Assembly: GCA_023397655.1 (NCBI GenBank) | Contig: JAEWTW010000047.1 | Location: 86,995 to 150,994 of the forward strand | Reading direction: 5' to 3' | Source of the DNA: Bacillota bacterium | GTDB lineage: Bacteria > Bacillota > Clostridia > Christensenellales > SZUA-584 | Length of the DNA stretch: 64,000 bases | In this document: positions 25,703 to 34,256 of the stretch, in pieces | Numbering within the stretch: position 1 is the first letter of the stretch | Layout of the letters: every line of letters begins with the position of its first letter | Translations under genes and position numbers: made by a program | Notes under the pieces: model-generated | What the model was told of the DNA's origin: nothing | The model's database searches: none | The model's input: only the letters and a program-made list of their open reading frames with translations

Positions 25703-26692
25703 TTATTTGGGAAATCGGACTGTGAATGCGCTGCCGCCCGCCGCAGAAACGCCCGCGTCGATAGAGCCGTCCTGTTCCTGTACAATGGTGGCGGCCATTG
25801 CGAGACCGATGCCCACGCTGTCGTCCGCCGCGTTCCGGCCGCGGTAGAAACGGGTGAATATGTGCGGCAGGTCTTCCGGGGAGATGCCGGGCCCGCTGTC
25901 TTCTATGCGAATCTGCGCGAACAGCGGGTTTTCGGTGCAGGCAATTTGAATGCTGCCTCCTTCCGGTGTGTGCTCAATGCAGTTCTTGACGATATTCAAT
26001 AAAGCTTCGGCAGTCCAGTTTTCGTCACAGTCCACCAAAACGCTGTTGCCCTGAACGCGCAGTGTGATGTTCTTCAGCTCAGCGGGAATGCGTAGCGGCG
26101 TGAGCGCCTTGTCCAGCAGGCGCTGTGCGGGTATGGGCTCTCGCTTGAACGCAACGGCGCGGGCATCCAGCCGGGACAGCTTCAGCAGCGCGGACACCAG
26201 CCACGACAGGCGTTCCAGCTGAGCGCGGATGCGGTCGGTGAAGGTGAGCCGCCTGTCGTCCGGGAGGTCGGGCGTCAGCAGCAGATCTGTCATCACGAAC
26301 ATGGAGGTAACGGGTGTTTTAAGCTGGTGAGAGATGTCGGACAGCGCGTTCTGCAACGCCGCTTTGTCCCGCTCCAGCTGCTCGCTGCGTTCACGCAGCA
26401 TCACCGTCACCTTGTATATCTCCGATTTGAGTATGGACAGCTCGCCTTCAGTGTTGTCCCGCACATCCAGCGCGTAGTCACCGCTGTTGATCCGCTTCAG
26501 ATAGGCGTTAAGCTTTTCTATGTTTCTGTAACGCCGCCGCGTGAACAGCAGTGCGGCAACGCTGACGCATAGTACGGATATACCGCAGGTGATACCGGCG
26601 GCAACTGAGACAAGAAAAGCTGCTGCCGTAGCCACACAGAAAATTGCCAGCAGCATGTACAGTAGCTGTTTATACTCCCTATTGCGCAGCAT
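25703..26692 (-). CDS. sensor histidine kinase
   Basis: The 329-residue protein has two close transmembrane helices (about 12-55) with almost no extracellular part. It then has a HAMP-like linker, the phosphoacceptor box DISHQLKTP (His at about 121), and an ATPase domain with N box NIVKNCIEHT, G1 DSGPGI, F box FTRFYRG and G2 GIGLAMA. The short sensor region resembles intramembrane-sensing kinases that detect antimicrobials through an ABC exporter, which fits the exporter downstream. ATG 26692 is chosen because AGGTG lies 6 bases before it; a GTG at 26701 lacks a ribosome site. It overlaps the regulator gene by 14 bases. Confidence 0.9.
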   Translation of the reverse strand: MLRNREYKQLLYMLLAIFCVATAAAFLVSVAAGITCGISVLCVSVAALLFTRRRYRNIEKLNAYLKRINSGDYALDVRDNTEGELSILKSEIYKVTVMLRERSEQLERDKAALQNALSDISHQLKTPVTSMFVMTDLLLTPDLPDDRRLTFTDRIRAQLERLSWLVSALLKLSRLDARAVAFKREPIPAQRLLDKALTPLRIPAELKNITLRVQGNSVLVDCDENWTAEALLNIVKNCIEHTPEGGSIQIACTENPLFAQIRIEDSGPGISPEDLPHIFTRFYRGRNAADDSVGIGLAMAATIVQEQDGSIDAGVSAAGGSAFTVRFPK

Positions 26693-27374
26693 GGCTGTCA
26701 CCTGCCCGGTATCCGAGGCCGCGCACCGTGTGGATCAGCACCGGATTGTTGGGGTCGTCCTCTATCTTCTCGCGCAGCCGCCGTACGTAGACAGACAGCG
26801 TATTGTCGCTCACGAACTCGCCCGCAATATCCCATATGCCCTCCAGCAGCTGCGTACGGGTCAGTGTCTGGCCGGGGTGGGCGGCGAACGTCAGCAGCAG
26901 CCGGTATTCCAGCGCGGTCAGCAGCAGTTCCTCACCATTTCGAGTGACGCGGGCCTGCCGTGTGTTGATGGTGAGACGGCCCAGCCGCAGCTCATCCTTG
27001 GACTCGTCCGTTTTTTCGGCCCGGCGCAGCGCGCCCCGTATGCGGGACATCAGCTCGCGTACGCGAAACGGTTTGGTGACGTAGTCGTCCGCGCCCATAT
27101 CCAGCCCCATCACCACGTTCACCTCTTCGTCCCTCGCGGTCAGGAAAACCACGGGCGTATCGCTGCCGGAGCGGATGAGGCGGCAGATGTCGTAGCCGCT
27201 GCCGTCCGGCAGAGACAAATCAAGCAGCGCCAGATCAAACGCCTGCTCACGCACGGCTTTCTCCGCGTCCTTGACGTTATAGCAGCAGATGACGCCATAG
27301 CCCTCCTGCTGCAGCGAGTATTCCAGTCCCATCACGATCGTTTTATCGTCTTCAACGAGCAGTATCGTTTTCAT
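26679..27374 (-). CDS. OmpR-family response regulator
   Basis: The 231-residue protein has a receiver domain (about 1-115) with acidic pocket ED-D at 8-10, phospho-acceptor Asp52 in LLDLSLPDG, Thr in VVFLTARDE, and Lys in YVTKPF. A winged-helix DNA-binding domain (about 130-228) carries LTALEYRLL and LSVYVRRLREKIE. The true start is ATG 27374, preceded by AGGTG; the longer open frame upstream is not coding. An ATGAC-6-GTCAT inverted repeat lies just upstream of its own -10, similar to the GTGAC repeats at the exporter promoter. This suggests autoregulation and control of the exporter. Confidence 0.92.
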   Translation of the reverse strand: MKTILLVEDDKTIVMGLEYSLQQEGYGVICCYNVKDAEKAVREQAFDLALLDLSLPDGSGYDICRLIRSGSDTPVVFLTARDEEVNVVMGLDMGADDYVTKPFRVRELMSRIRGALRRAEKTDESKDELRLGRLTINTRQARVTRNGEELLLTALEYRLLLTFAAHPGQTLTRTQLLEGIWDIAGEFVSDNTLSVYVRRLREKIEDDPNNPVLIHTVRGLGYRAGDSHAAQ

Positions 27375-27390
27375 ATCATCACCTGCCCAT

Positions 27391-27433
27391 ATTATAACGC
27401 AGCTGCTCAACATTTGCATGACGGAATTGTCAT
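27391..27433 (-). promoter_or_regulatory. promoter and inverted repeat of the two-component operon
   Basis: TATAAT on the minus strand (27396-27391) sits 17 bases before the start codon. ATGACggaattGTCAT (27418-27433) covers the expected -35 region. The half-sites resemble those at 24932-24970. Confidence 0.45.
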
Positions 27434-27518
27434 AAACAGGGCTCACCTGATTCGGTTTCATATATACTTCGGCAAATGCCGTATTTTTGTATGATAAATA
27501 TTTCTTATGCCAAATGAG

Positions 27519-27547
27519 TTGACATACAAACCAAATTTGCATATAAT
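27519..27547 (+). promoter_or_regulatory. strong SigA-type promoter of the ABC importer
   Basis: A perfect TTGACA (27519-27524), 17 bases, then a perfect TATAAT (27542-27547). This is the best consensus promoter in the window. Confidence 0.85.
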
Positions 27548-27565
27548 ACGTGCATCGGCAAGCAT

Positions 27566-27608
27566 AGATGAGATGAGTTAGAGTGTTTTTATGATCAGAT
27601 GAGATGAG
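27566..27608 (+). repeat. direct repeat in importer leader
   Basis: AGATGAGATGAG occurs twice, at 27566-27577 and 27597-27608, within the transcribed leader. Its role is unknown. Confidence 0.6.
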
Positions 27609-27630
27609 AAGAGTTTGACTTGGACAATGG

Positions 27631-27660
27631 CGGTCAAGATTTCTTCTTGGGCCGTTTTTT
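27631..27660 (+). terminator. leader terminator (possible attenuator)
   Basis: CGG-CAAG (27631-27638) pairs with CTTG-CCG (27646-27654) across a small internal loop and is followed by six T. It lies between the promoter and the first gene, so readthrough must be controlled or partial. Confidence 0.55.
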
Positions 27661-27749
27661 ATTACCCTTTTGCGCGTAACAAACCGCAAAACACCTGATT
27701 CGAAGATTTATGTTTGAGATACAAATTTAAATTTTGGAGGATTTGGATC

Positions 27750-28838
27750 ATGAAGAAAAAACTCATACTGGTGTTGGCTGTAATGCTGGCTGTGGCGATG
27801 ACCGTAGCCGGATTCTCGGGCTGTGCGCCCAAAGCAAATGAATCAACGGCAGATGCGGATGCAACGCCTGCCGCCGAAGCGACGGAAGCGCCCGCTGAAA
27901 CGGTGGCTGAAGCTCCTGCTGACGATGTATCCAAGAGCTTTAAAATCGGCATTACGCAGATCGTTGACCATCCGTCGCTGAACGTGTGTCGGCAGGGTGC
28001 GCTCGATAAGCTGGCAGAGCTGGGCTATGTGGAAGGCGACAACCTCACTGTCGATTATCAAAATGCACAGGGCGAAATGACAAACGCCACCACAATCGGG
28101 CAGCAGTTCGTATCGGATAAGGTGGACGTGATTATGGCGATCGCGACACCCACGGCGCAGGCGGCTTATGCGGCAGCCAATGGTAACATTCCGGTGGTGT
28201 TCTCGGCGGTTTCCGAACCGGCGGCTGCTGATCTGGCCAATGCGGATGGCACCAACATTGCCGGCGTGACGGGCACGAGCGACAAGCTTCCGGTGGCGGC
28301 GACGTTTGAAATCATCAAGGCGCTGACGCCCGATGCGGTGAAGGTGGGCATTCTGCACAACACGGGTGAAGTGAACAGCGACGTGCAGCTGAAAGAGGCG
28401 AAGGATAAATCGGGTGAGTACGGCTTTGAGATCATTGATGTGGGCGTTACGAGCACCAATGAGATCGCGAGCGCTCTCGATACTTTGTTGCCGCAGGTTG
28501 ACGTGATTATGAATTTGACGGATAATATGGTGGTGGCATCGTTGCCGCTGCTGGTTCAGAAGTGCAACGAGGCGAAGATTCCGCTGTACGGTTCCGAGGA
28601 CACACAGGTGAAGGGCGGCGCTCTGGCTTCTGCGGGTGTGGACTATTATGTCCTTGGTCAGATGACTGGCGAGATGATTGCGAAGATCTTTGAAGGCACC
28701 ATGGCGGAAGAGCTTCCCATCGCTGCGATGACCGAGCCGATTCTGACAGTCAACTCGGAACAGCTTGAGCTTTTGGGCCTCACAGTGCCGGACAGCATCT
28801 CTGACCGGGTGACGCTGGTGACAACAGAAGCTGGCTGA
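27750..28838 (+). CDS. ABC importer substrate-binding lipoprotein (PF04392 type)
   Basis: The 362-residue lipoprotein has a signal peptide ending in the lipobox AGFSGC, then an Ala/Glu-rich linker, then a two-lobed binding fold of the ABC_sub_bind family. Typical segments are IGITQIVDHPSLN, VDVIMAIATPTAQAAY, NIPVVFSAVSEPAAA and VKVGILHNTGEVNS. Members of this family (TrpX-like) are linked to tryptophan or other small-ligand uptake. The ligand here is not provable from sequence. ATG 27750 has GGAGG 9 bases upstream. It is the first gene of a three-gene importer operon. Confidence 0.88.
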   Translation: MKKKLILVLAVMLAVAMTVAGFSGCAPKANESTADADATPAAEATEAPAETVAEAPADDVSKSFKIGITQIVDHPSLNVCRQGALDKLAELGYVEGDNLTVDYQNAQGEMTNATTIGQQFVSDKVDVIMAIATPTAQAAYAAANGNIPVVFSAVSEPAAADLANADGTNIAGVTGTSDKLPVAATFEIIKALTPDAVKVGILHNTGEVNSDVQLKEAKDKSGEYGFEIIDVGVTSTNEIASALDTLLPQVDVIMNLTDNMVVASLPLLVQKCNEAKIPLYGSEDTQVKGGALASAGVDYYVLGQMTGEMIAKIFEGTMAEELPIAAMTEPILTVNSEQLELLGLTVPDSISDRVTLVTTEAG

Positions 28839-28877
28839 GGGAGACGAGACAGAGTATAATTAAAGGAGACTGGCTGC

Positions 28878-29783
28878 GTGCTGGATTTTCTGCTAAGCAA
28901 CATAGGACAGGGTTTGATATACGCCCCGATTGTACTCGGGGTGTATATCACCTATTCAATACTTGATTTTCCCGACCTTTCAGTGGACGGGACTTTTCCT
29001 TTAGGAGCGGCGATTTCTGCCATTTGTCTCACGGCGGGCATACACCCCATATTCGCGATACTGCTGGGTATGTTGGCCGGCGCGGCGGCGGGTTTCATTA
29101 CAGGCGCGCTGCACGTTTACCTTAGGATCACCAATCTGCTTTGCGGTATTTTGGTGATGATCGGTTTGTATTCCATCAACTTAAAGATCATGGGCAAGGC
29201 GAATATTCCGCTGCTTAAGGTTAAGACGCTGTATCCCTCCGATGCTGCAAACGGCATTACCAAAAACCTGTTGTTTATGCTGCTGATCTCATTGCTTATC
29301 GTCATTGTTATCAAAGTGTTGCTTGATCTCTATATGAGAACATACTCCGGAAAAGCGCTGCTGGCGGTGGGCGCGAGCGAACAGCTCGTGACGACGCTGT
29401 CCGTCAACACCGGCAGCCTGAAAATTGCCGGACTGATGATTGCCAATGGACTCACCGCACTGTCTGGCGCACTGATGGCACAGTACCAGCGCTTCGCGGA
29501 TATAGGCATGGGCAGCGGCACTGTGGTTATCGGGCTCGCGGCCGTCATAATCGGGCGCGCCGTGTTCGGCCGAGTACGGTTCATACAAGGCAGTACTTCG
29601 GTCATATTCGGTTCCATCATCTACAAAGTTGTAGTGGGCATTGCGCTGAAACTTGGCCTCGACACCGACTGGATGAAGCTGGGCACCGCGGTGATATTCG
29701 TGCTGGTGATCGTGCTTCAGCGTTTTATTACGCAGCGGCAGCAGGCGGCGGTCGTCAAGAAGGGAGGCGGCGGCAATGCTTAA
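28878..29783 (+). CDS. ABC importer permease (TrpY-like)
   Basis: The 301-residue permease of the branched-chain-type (BPD_transp_2) family has about eight to nine helices and an early VLGVYITYSILDFPDLSVDG motif region shared by TrpY-like permeases. The start is GTG 28878 with AAGGAG upstream. It overlaps the ATPase gene by 8 bases. It forms the membrane channel for the lipoprotein encoded just upstream. Confidence 0.85.
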   Translation: MLDFLLSNIGQGLIYAPIVLGVYITYSILDFPDLSVDGTFPLGAAISAICLTAGIHPIFAILLGMLAGAAAGFITGALHVYLRITNLLCGILVMIGLYSINLKIMGKANIPLLKVKTLYPSDAANGITKNLLFMLLISLLIVIVIKVLLDLYMRTYSGKALLAVGASEQLVTTLSVNTGSLKIAGLMIANGLTALSGALMAQYQRFADIGMGSGTVVIGLAAVIIGRAVFGRVRFIQGSTSVIFGSIIYKVVVGIALKLGLDTDWMKLGTAVIFVLVIVLQRFITQRQQAAVVKKGGGGNA

Positions 29784-30564
29784 ATTGACTAATATTTATA
29801 AAACATATGACGCCAATCTGCCGACGCAGAACGAACTGTTTACCGGCCTGAATTTCAGTGTGGACAAAGGAGAATTTGTCAGCATCGTGGGGAGCAACGG
29901 CTCCGGCAAAACGACGCTGCTCAATATTATTGCGGGTACAGTCGGCCTGGACCGCGGCGGTATCAGTATATTAAACCGCGACGTGACAAAGCTCAAGGAG
30001 CACCAGCGCGCCCGGTATATCGCGCGGGTGTTTCAGGACCCTAAGATGGGCACCTGTCCCATCATGACGGTGGCGGAAAACCTCGCGATGGCGGCCCGCA
30101 AGGGCAGAAGTTACGGATTGAACATATGCCTCAAACGAAAGGATAAGCCCCGGTTCCGCGAGATGCTTCGCGTGCTGAATATGGGGTTGGAGACGAAGCT
30201 GGATGTGCTGGCCGGTCAGCTTTCGGGCGGACAGCGTCAGGCGCTCGCGCTGCTGATGGCGACGGAATCCAAGCCGGATCTGCTGCTGCTGGACGAACAT
30301 ACGGCAGCGCTGGACCCGCGTACAAGTGCGCATATTATGGAGCTGACACAGAGCATTGTCACGCAGCACGGCATCACTACGCTGATGGTGACGCATAACC
30401 TCGCGTTTGCTCTTGGGTACGGCTCGCGGCTGACGATGCTGCACGGCGGAAACGTGCTGTTCGACGTGGGCGAGGAACAAAAAAAATCGCAGACAATTGA
30501 CGGTCTGATCGATAAATTCCACCAGGCGCAGGGCGCAATAAGCGATACGATGGTATTCACCTGA
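29776..30564 (+). CDS. ABC importer ATP-binding protein (TrpZ-like)
   Basis: This 262-residue ATPase has Walker A GSNGSGKTT, Q-loop VFQDP, signature LSGGQRQ, Walker B LLLLDEHTAALD (His instead of the usual Pro after Glu), and H-loop VTHN. The DEH variant is common in this importer subfamily. It starts inside the end of the permease gene, which points to translational coupling. Together the three genes form a complete importer. Confidence 0.9.
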   Translation: MLKLTNIYKTYDANLPTQNELFTGLNFSVDKGEFVSIVGSNGSGKTTLLNIIAGTVGLDRGGISILNRDVTKLKEHQRARYIARVFQDPKMGTCPIMTVAENLAMAARKGRSYGLNICLKRKDKPRFREMLRVLNMGLETKLDVLAGQLSGGQRQALALLMATESKPDLLLLDEHTAALDPRTSAHIMELTQSIVTQHGITTLMVTHNLAFALGYGSRLTMLHGGNVLFDVGEEQKKSQTIDGLIDKFHQAQGAISDTMVFT

Positions 30565-30592
30565 TATTTTCTATTAGGCGAGGTATATTCAT

Positions 30593-31237
30593 ATGAAACA
30601 GAAGAGTATCTGGCAGATTATTGCCATCAGCGGCGCGCTCAGCGCCGTCGTTTATTTGGCGCATGTGGTGGTGGGCGGGCTGCTCTGGCCGGGTTACAGC
30701 CATATTGCGCAGATGATCAGCGACCTGACGGGTGACGCCGCACCCAACGCGGGCATGCTGCGCGTGTTCACCACCGTATATGGCATACTTGCCTGCATAT
30801 TTGCTGTCAGCCTGCTGATGTCGTTCAGGGCGCTTCAAGTGCGCAGGGCGGCACGAATTGGCGCAATTCTGCTGATTATCATGGAGGTGTCGTCGCTTGT
30901 CGGATATGGATTGTTCCCGCTGTCCGAAAGCGCCGAGATGAATGTGCAGAACATCGGACACATCGTGGTGACGGTCATCGTGGTGCTGACGACGGTGACG
31001 TGCGGCTTTTTCATCGCGGCGGGGCTGTTGAAAACGGAGGGCTTCAAGAAGCTGGGTGTTTTCATGATCGTGTGCTCCTGTGTGATGGTGGGGGCGGGGC
31101 TGTTTACACCGGTGACGATGGCGACGGGCTGGCCGGTCGGCGGGTTGGTGGAGCGGTTCAACATACTCACGCTACAGCTTTGGATATTCGTGCTGTCGAT
31201 CAGCGTATTCCGCAGGCCGTTACCCGCGTCAGCGTAA
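30593..31237 (+). CDS. DUF998 membrane protein
   Basis: The 214-residue protein has six hydrophobic helices and the DUF998 signature arrangement: GGLLWPGYSHIAQMISDLT near the first loop, YGLFPLSES in the middle. The function is not known. It lies 28 bases after the importer operon and may be transcribed with it. Right after its stop comes a truncated copy of the folC start, which suggests folC once followed directly. Confidence 0.75.
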   Translation: MKQKSIWQIIAISGALSAVVYLAHVVVGGLLWPGYSHIAQMISDLTGDAAPNAGMLRVFTTVYGILACIFAVSLLMSFRALQVRRAARIGAILLIIMEVSSLVGYGLFPLSESAEMNVQNIGHIVVTVIVVLTTVTCGFFIAAGLLKTEGFKKLGVFMIVCSCVMVGAGLFTPVTMATGWPVGGLVERFNILTLQLWIFVLSISVFRRPLPASA

Positions 31238-31251
31238 AGAGGCGATAAGTC

Positions 31252-31338
31252 TTGGATTATACTGAAGCGAAAAGCTATATTGAATCGGCGGTTAAGTTCG
31301 GGTCGAAGCTTGGGCTGCTGGTCCCTGACATGAGCTGA
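31252..31338 (+). pseudogene. truncated duplicate of the folC 5' end
   Basis: From TTG 31252 the reading frame gives DYTEAKSYIESAVKFGSKLG, identical to the start of the intact folC at 32754, and then diverges and stops after 28 codons. At DNA level 31253-31317 matches 32755-32819 with one mismatch (65 bases). It sits 14 bases behind the DUF998 gene with an AAAGAGG-like ribosome site. The segment between the two copies holds an AT-rich lipoprotein gene. Confidence 0.85.
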
Positions 31339-31452
31339 ATACCGCTGTCTCCAGTCCCGGTCACCGTGCTGCAACTTTATGTGATGCGTTGGTATTCACC
31401 TAAGCTAATTGAAAAGCAAGGCAGGGACAAGCTCTCTGCTTATTTATTTATG

Positions 31453-31481
31453 TTGCATGTTTGAGGGAGTAATATTATCAT
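31453..31481 (+). promoter_or_regulatory. promoter of the AT-rich lipoprotein gene
   Basis: TTGCAT (31453-31458), 17 bases, TATCAT (31476-31481). Confidence 0.5.
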
Positions 31482-31539
31482 CTAAATATCCAATCATAGA
31501 AAAAAGTGATCAGGGAATAAATATAAGGAATGACTGCAT

Positions 31540-32607
31540 ATGAAGAAAACTGTCATGCTGATTATACTGTCAACCCTGCTACTGTTTTCCGGCTGTATGA
31601 ATGAATTTATTGACAACTCACCTTCGGTAATATCAAAATCCCTTATAGCCAGAATGCAAAAGAATATAAATACAAAATCGTTAGAAGGATTCACGCGCAA
31701 CAGTACATTTGGTGACGCGCTAAAAAAAATACCCGTACGGGAAATTAGTCAGGCAAAACTCATGTACAATTCAGTATTGTTTGGGTCTCCCGTTGTCAGT
31801 GAATACATTTTCGATTACAGAGGTTCTGGATTATCTTTGGGTTGGATGAATTTTTCAATAATGCCGGATGGTTCAAACGATCGTGACGCTCAGATCAAAG
31901 AAATATTGGCTCAAATGGATGCAGCGCTGGGCAGACACAAGAGCAGTCACGACGATTTCGGCGACGAATACTCATGGGATCAAAATAATTGTAGCATTAG
32001 TATGACTGTATACGATGAAAACGTACAAGACTCCGGAGAGTTTGCCCAGATAGCGGTGAATCCGAAAGTTATAATATTTGGAATATTTCCAAAATGCCCG
32101 GCACAGTTTCCATATCCGTTTGGTACAGACATTCAAACGGTGTATTATAACGAAAAGCCCAGTCCGCTGCCAGCAGGGTTTGAAAACAGCGGTTCTCTGA
32201 CATATAAAGAGGGGGGAGTTGAAATATGCCTTCAATTTATCACGGGAGAAACGGGCGATATACGGGTTAGCGAAGGAAGATATGACGTTTACTTGAATAC
32301 CATGGGCTTTAAAAAAAGCCTGATTTATTTTGAAACGCTGTCAGATGGATTAATAACCGTGGTGGGAGAACCGGACGCTAAAGGGTATGGCGTGCCGGAT
32401 GTGTTTCAGGACGAGAGCGGGTTCACTTATGAGATCTCCCCCGGAGCGCAGGGACTGAGTGCACACGATATTGTTGATTCTGGAGGAGATGATTTTTGGT
32501 TGGATATCCGATGGAAGGATATCAGTTTTTGTGCTGAAAATGTGACAGATGCTGAAATGTGGATCGAGTTTTCTGACACATACATTAACAAAACGGGAAC
32601 GGAGTGA
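31540..32607 (+). CDS. AT-rich lipoprotein, function unknown
   Basis: The 355-residue protein has a lipoprotein signal peptide with lipobox LFSGC (Cys about 19). The rest looks like a soluble extracellular protein rich in beta strands and aromatic residues. I do not recognise a family. Its A+T content and codon use differ from its neighbours, and it lies between the two partial copies of the folC start, so it is probably a later insertion with its own promoter. AAGGAA lies 9 bases before the ATG. Confidence 0.65.
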   Translation: MKKTVMLIILSTLLLFSGCMNEFIDNSPSVISKSLIARMQKNINTKSLEGFTRNSTFGDALKKIPVREISQAKLMYNSVLFGSPVVSEYIFDYRGSGLSLGWMNFSIMPDGSNDRDAQIKEILAQMDAALGRHKSSHDDFGDEYSWDQNNCSISMTVYDENVQDSGEFAQIAVNPKVIIFGIFPKCPAQFPYPFGTDIQTVYYNEKPSPLPAGFENSGSLTYKEGGVEICLQFITGETGDIRVSEGRYDVYLNTMGFKKSLIYFETLSDGLITVVGEPDAKGYGVPDVFQDESGFTYEISPGAQGLSAHDIVDSGGDDFWLDIRWKDISFCAENVTDAEMWIEFSDTYINKTGTE

Positions 32608-32695
32608 ATTTACGGACGTTGACTTAAAAAGAATTTATTCGAATTGCGTATAGAACACCTTCGAAATAATTAGGAGGCGGGTCATCTTAAGCAGG

Positions 32696-32724
32696 TTCTT
32701 ATTTCTCATACAGCGTGCTATAAT
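32696..32724 (+). promoter_or_regulatory. extended -10 promoter of folC
   Basis: TGCTATAAT (TATAAT at 32719-32724) with a poor -35 TTCTTA (32696-32701) 17 bases upstream. Transcription would start near 32731, very close to an ATG at 32733. Confidence 0.55.
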
Positions 32725-32753
32725 GGTTGCACATGAATGATGAAAGAGCGCAA

Positions 32754-34061
32754 ATGGATTATACTGAAGCGAAAAGCTATATTGAATCGGCGGTTAAGTT
32801 CGGGTCGAAGCTGGGGCTGGAGACGATTACCGAGTTGTGCGTGCGGCTGGGCAATCCGCAGGACAGCCTGCACTTTGTGCACGTGGCCGGAACCAACGGC
32901 AAGGGCAGCACCTGCACCATGATTTCATCGATTTTAACGAAAGCCGGATATAAAACCGGCCTTTTTTTGTCCCCGCATATGGCGGAGCATCGTGACAGCG
33001 TGCTGATAAACGGCGAGATGATGAGCGAAACGGCGTTCGCAGAGTCGATGACAGACGTCAAAGCAGCGGCGGAAAAGCTGGCTGCTGAGGGCATTGAAGC
33101 TACCGAATTTGAGCTGCTGACAGCCTGCGCGCTGCTTTGGTTCCGCCGGAGCGGGTGCGATATCGTGGCGCTGGAGACAGGACTCGGCGGGCGGCTGGAC
33201 GCGACCAACGTAGTGAGTACGACGCTGGTGAGCGTGATCACCGCCATCGCGATGGACCACATGCAGTATCTTGGTGACACCATTGAACAGATTGCTCTGG
33301 AGAAGTGCGGCATCATCAAGCCGGGTAGGGTGACGGTGTGCTATACGGATCAGCCCAAGGCGGCGATGAGTGTGATATTGTCCGCAGCGGCGGAGAGGGG
33401 AAACGTTATCATCATTCCCGACTCCGGTCAGCTGGCATTTGAAGACAATGAATTGTTTGGCGTCACGGTGGATTATCGCGGTATAAAAGCGCGGCTTCGG
33501 CTGCCGGGGCGGCATCAGGCGGGCGATGCGGCGATGTCGATTGAAACGGCGTTCGCACTGCGCGAGAGGTACGGCTTTGACATTCCCGATGACGCGGTTT
33601 CTGCCGGTCTGGAAGCGGCGTATCTGCCTGCACGTCATGAGCTGCTGTGCCGAAAGCCGCTGGTGCTGCTGGATGGTGCCCACAACCTGCAGGGCATAGA
33701 GGCTTTGGCCGATTCGGTGAAGCGCGAACTGTCTGGGCGGCGGCTCGCGGTCATCATGGGCATGCTCAGGGACAAACAGTATGACGAATGCATCGGTATC
33801 ATGGCGCGCCTGGCCGATAAGCTGTTTGCTGTCAAGCCGGATAACGCGCGTGCTTTGGAAGCCGAGGAAGTGGCAGCGGTTGCAGGGGCATACGGCTGCG
33901 AGACGCAAAGCTACAGAGATATGGACGAAGCGGTGCGCGATGCACTGGCATTTTGCGGCGCTGACGGTGCATTGGTGATCTGCGGATCTTTGTATATGGC
34001 GGATAAAATGAGAAACGCAATTTTTCGACAAATAACCTTTGTCAAGCATTCGGATACGTGA
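32754..34061 (+). CDS. folC: folylpolyglutamate synthase / dihydrofolate synthase
   Basis: The 435-residue Mur-ligase-type enzyme has the ATP-binding VAGTNGKGSTC (about 43-53), the folate loop LFLSPH, FELLTACALLWF, TGLGGRLDATNV, and C-terminal LLDGAHNLQG. It adds glutamate to folates and, in many bacteria, also makes dihydrofolate from dihydropteroate. I prefer ATG 32754 because the duplicated copy at 31252 starts at the same codon and GAAAGAG lies just upstream; an ATG at 32733 is possible and would be nearly leaderless. The folate transporter folT follows under a THF riboswitch. Confidence 0.93.
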   Translation: MDYTEAKSYIESAVKFGSKLGLETITELCVRLGNPQDSLHFVHVAGTNGKGSTCTMISSILTKAGYKTGLFLSPHMAEHRDSVLINGEMMSETAFAESMTDVKAAAEKLAAEGIEATEFELLTACALLWFRRSGCDIVALETGLGGRLDATNVVSTTLVSVITAIAMDHMQYLGDTIEQIALEKCGIIKPGRVTVCYTDQPKAAMSVILSAAAERGNVIIIPDSGQLAFEDNELFGVTVDYRGIKARLRLPGRHQAGDAAMSIETAFALRERYGFDIPDDAVSAGLEAAYLPARHELLCRKPLVLLDGAHNLQGIEALADSVKRELSGRRLAVIMGMLRDKQYDECIGIMARLADKLFAVKPDNARALEAEEVAAVAGAYGCETQSYRDMDEAVRDALAFCGADGALVICGSLYMADKMRNAIFRQITFVKHSDT

Positions 34062-34067
34062 TATAAT
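34039..34067 (+). promoter_or_regulatory. promoter of the riboswitch-folT unit
   Basis: TTGTCA (34039-34044), 17 bases, TATAAT (34062-34067). It overlaps the last codons of folC. Confidence 0.75.
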
Positions 34068-34079
34068 CCGAAACGGATA

Positions 34080-34178
34080 CACAGAGTAGATACCGGTGCG
34101 TTAAGTGTCAAAGGATGGGAAGTTGCCTTTGAACGAAAGACTGTAAAAAGTCTGCGGTGCCGTGTCGCGTCCGCTGTG
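34080..34178 (+). promoter_or_regulatory. tetrahydrofolate (THF) riboswitch
   Basis: The segment closes with CACAG/CTGTG (34080-34084 with 34174-34178) and shows the conserved THF class I core: AGAGTAGAT, GCGTTAAGTGT, ATGGGAAGTTG, ACGAAAGA, TGCGGTG and GCGTCCGCT in the correct order. THF binding is known to lower expression of folate transport genes. It controls folT, the next gene, which confirms the match. Confidence 0.9.
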
Positions 34179-34202
34179 GCACAAACTTACGGGATGTTTA
34201 TG

Positions 34203-34255
34203 CCTCCTTTAATTTTGGCAGCAGAGCTGTGCATTCTAATTAAAGGAGGTTTTTT
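34203..34255 (+). terminator. riboswitch expression platform: terminator that also hides the ribosome site
   Basis: CCTCCTTTAATT (34203-34214) pairs perfectly with AATTAAAGGAGG (34238-34249), followed by six T. The right arm contains the AAAGGAGG ribosome site of folT, 7 bases before ATG 34257. The same hairpin could therefore end transcription or block translation. Confidence 0.85.
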
Positions 34256-34256
34256 A

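Noticed and set aside
27548..27749. T-box leader upstream of the TrpX-like importer
   Set aside because: No T-box bulge sequence or specifier-loop arrangement could be found.
31253..32819. Insertion sequence with target site duplication
   Set aside because: No transposase gene and no terminal inverted repeats; the 65-base duplication is far longer than normal target duplications.
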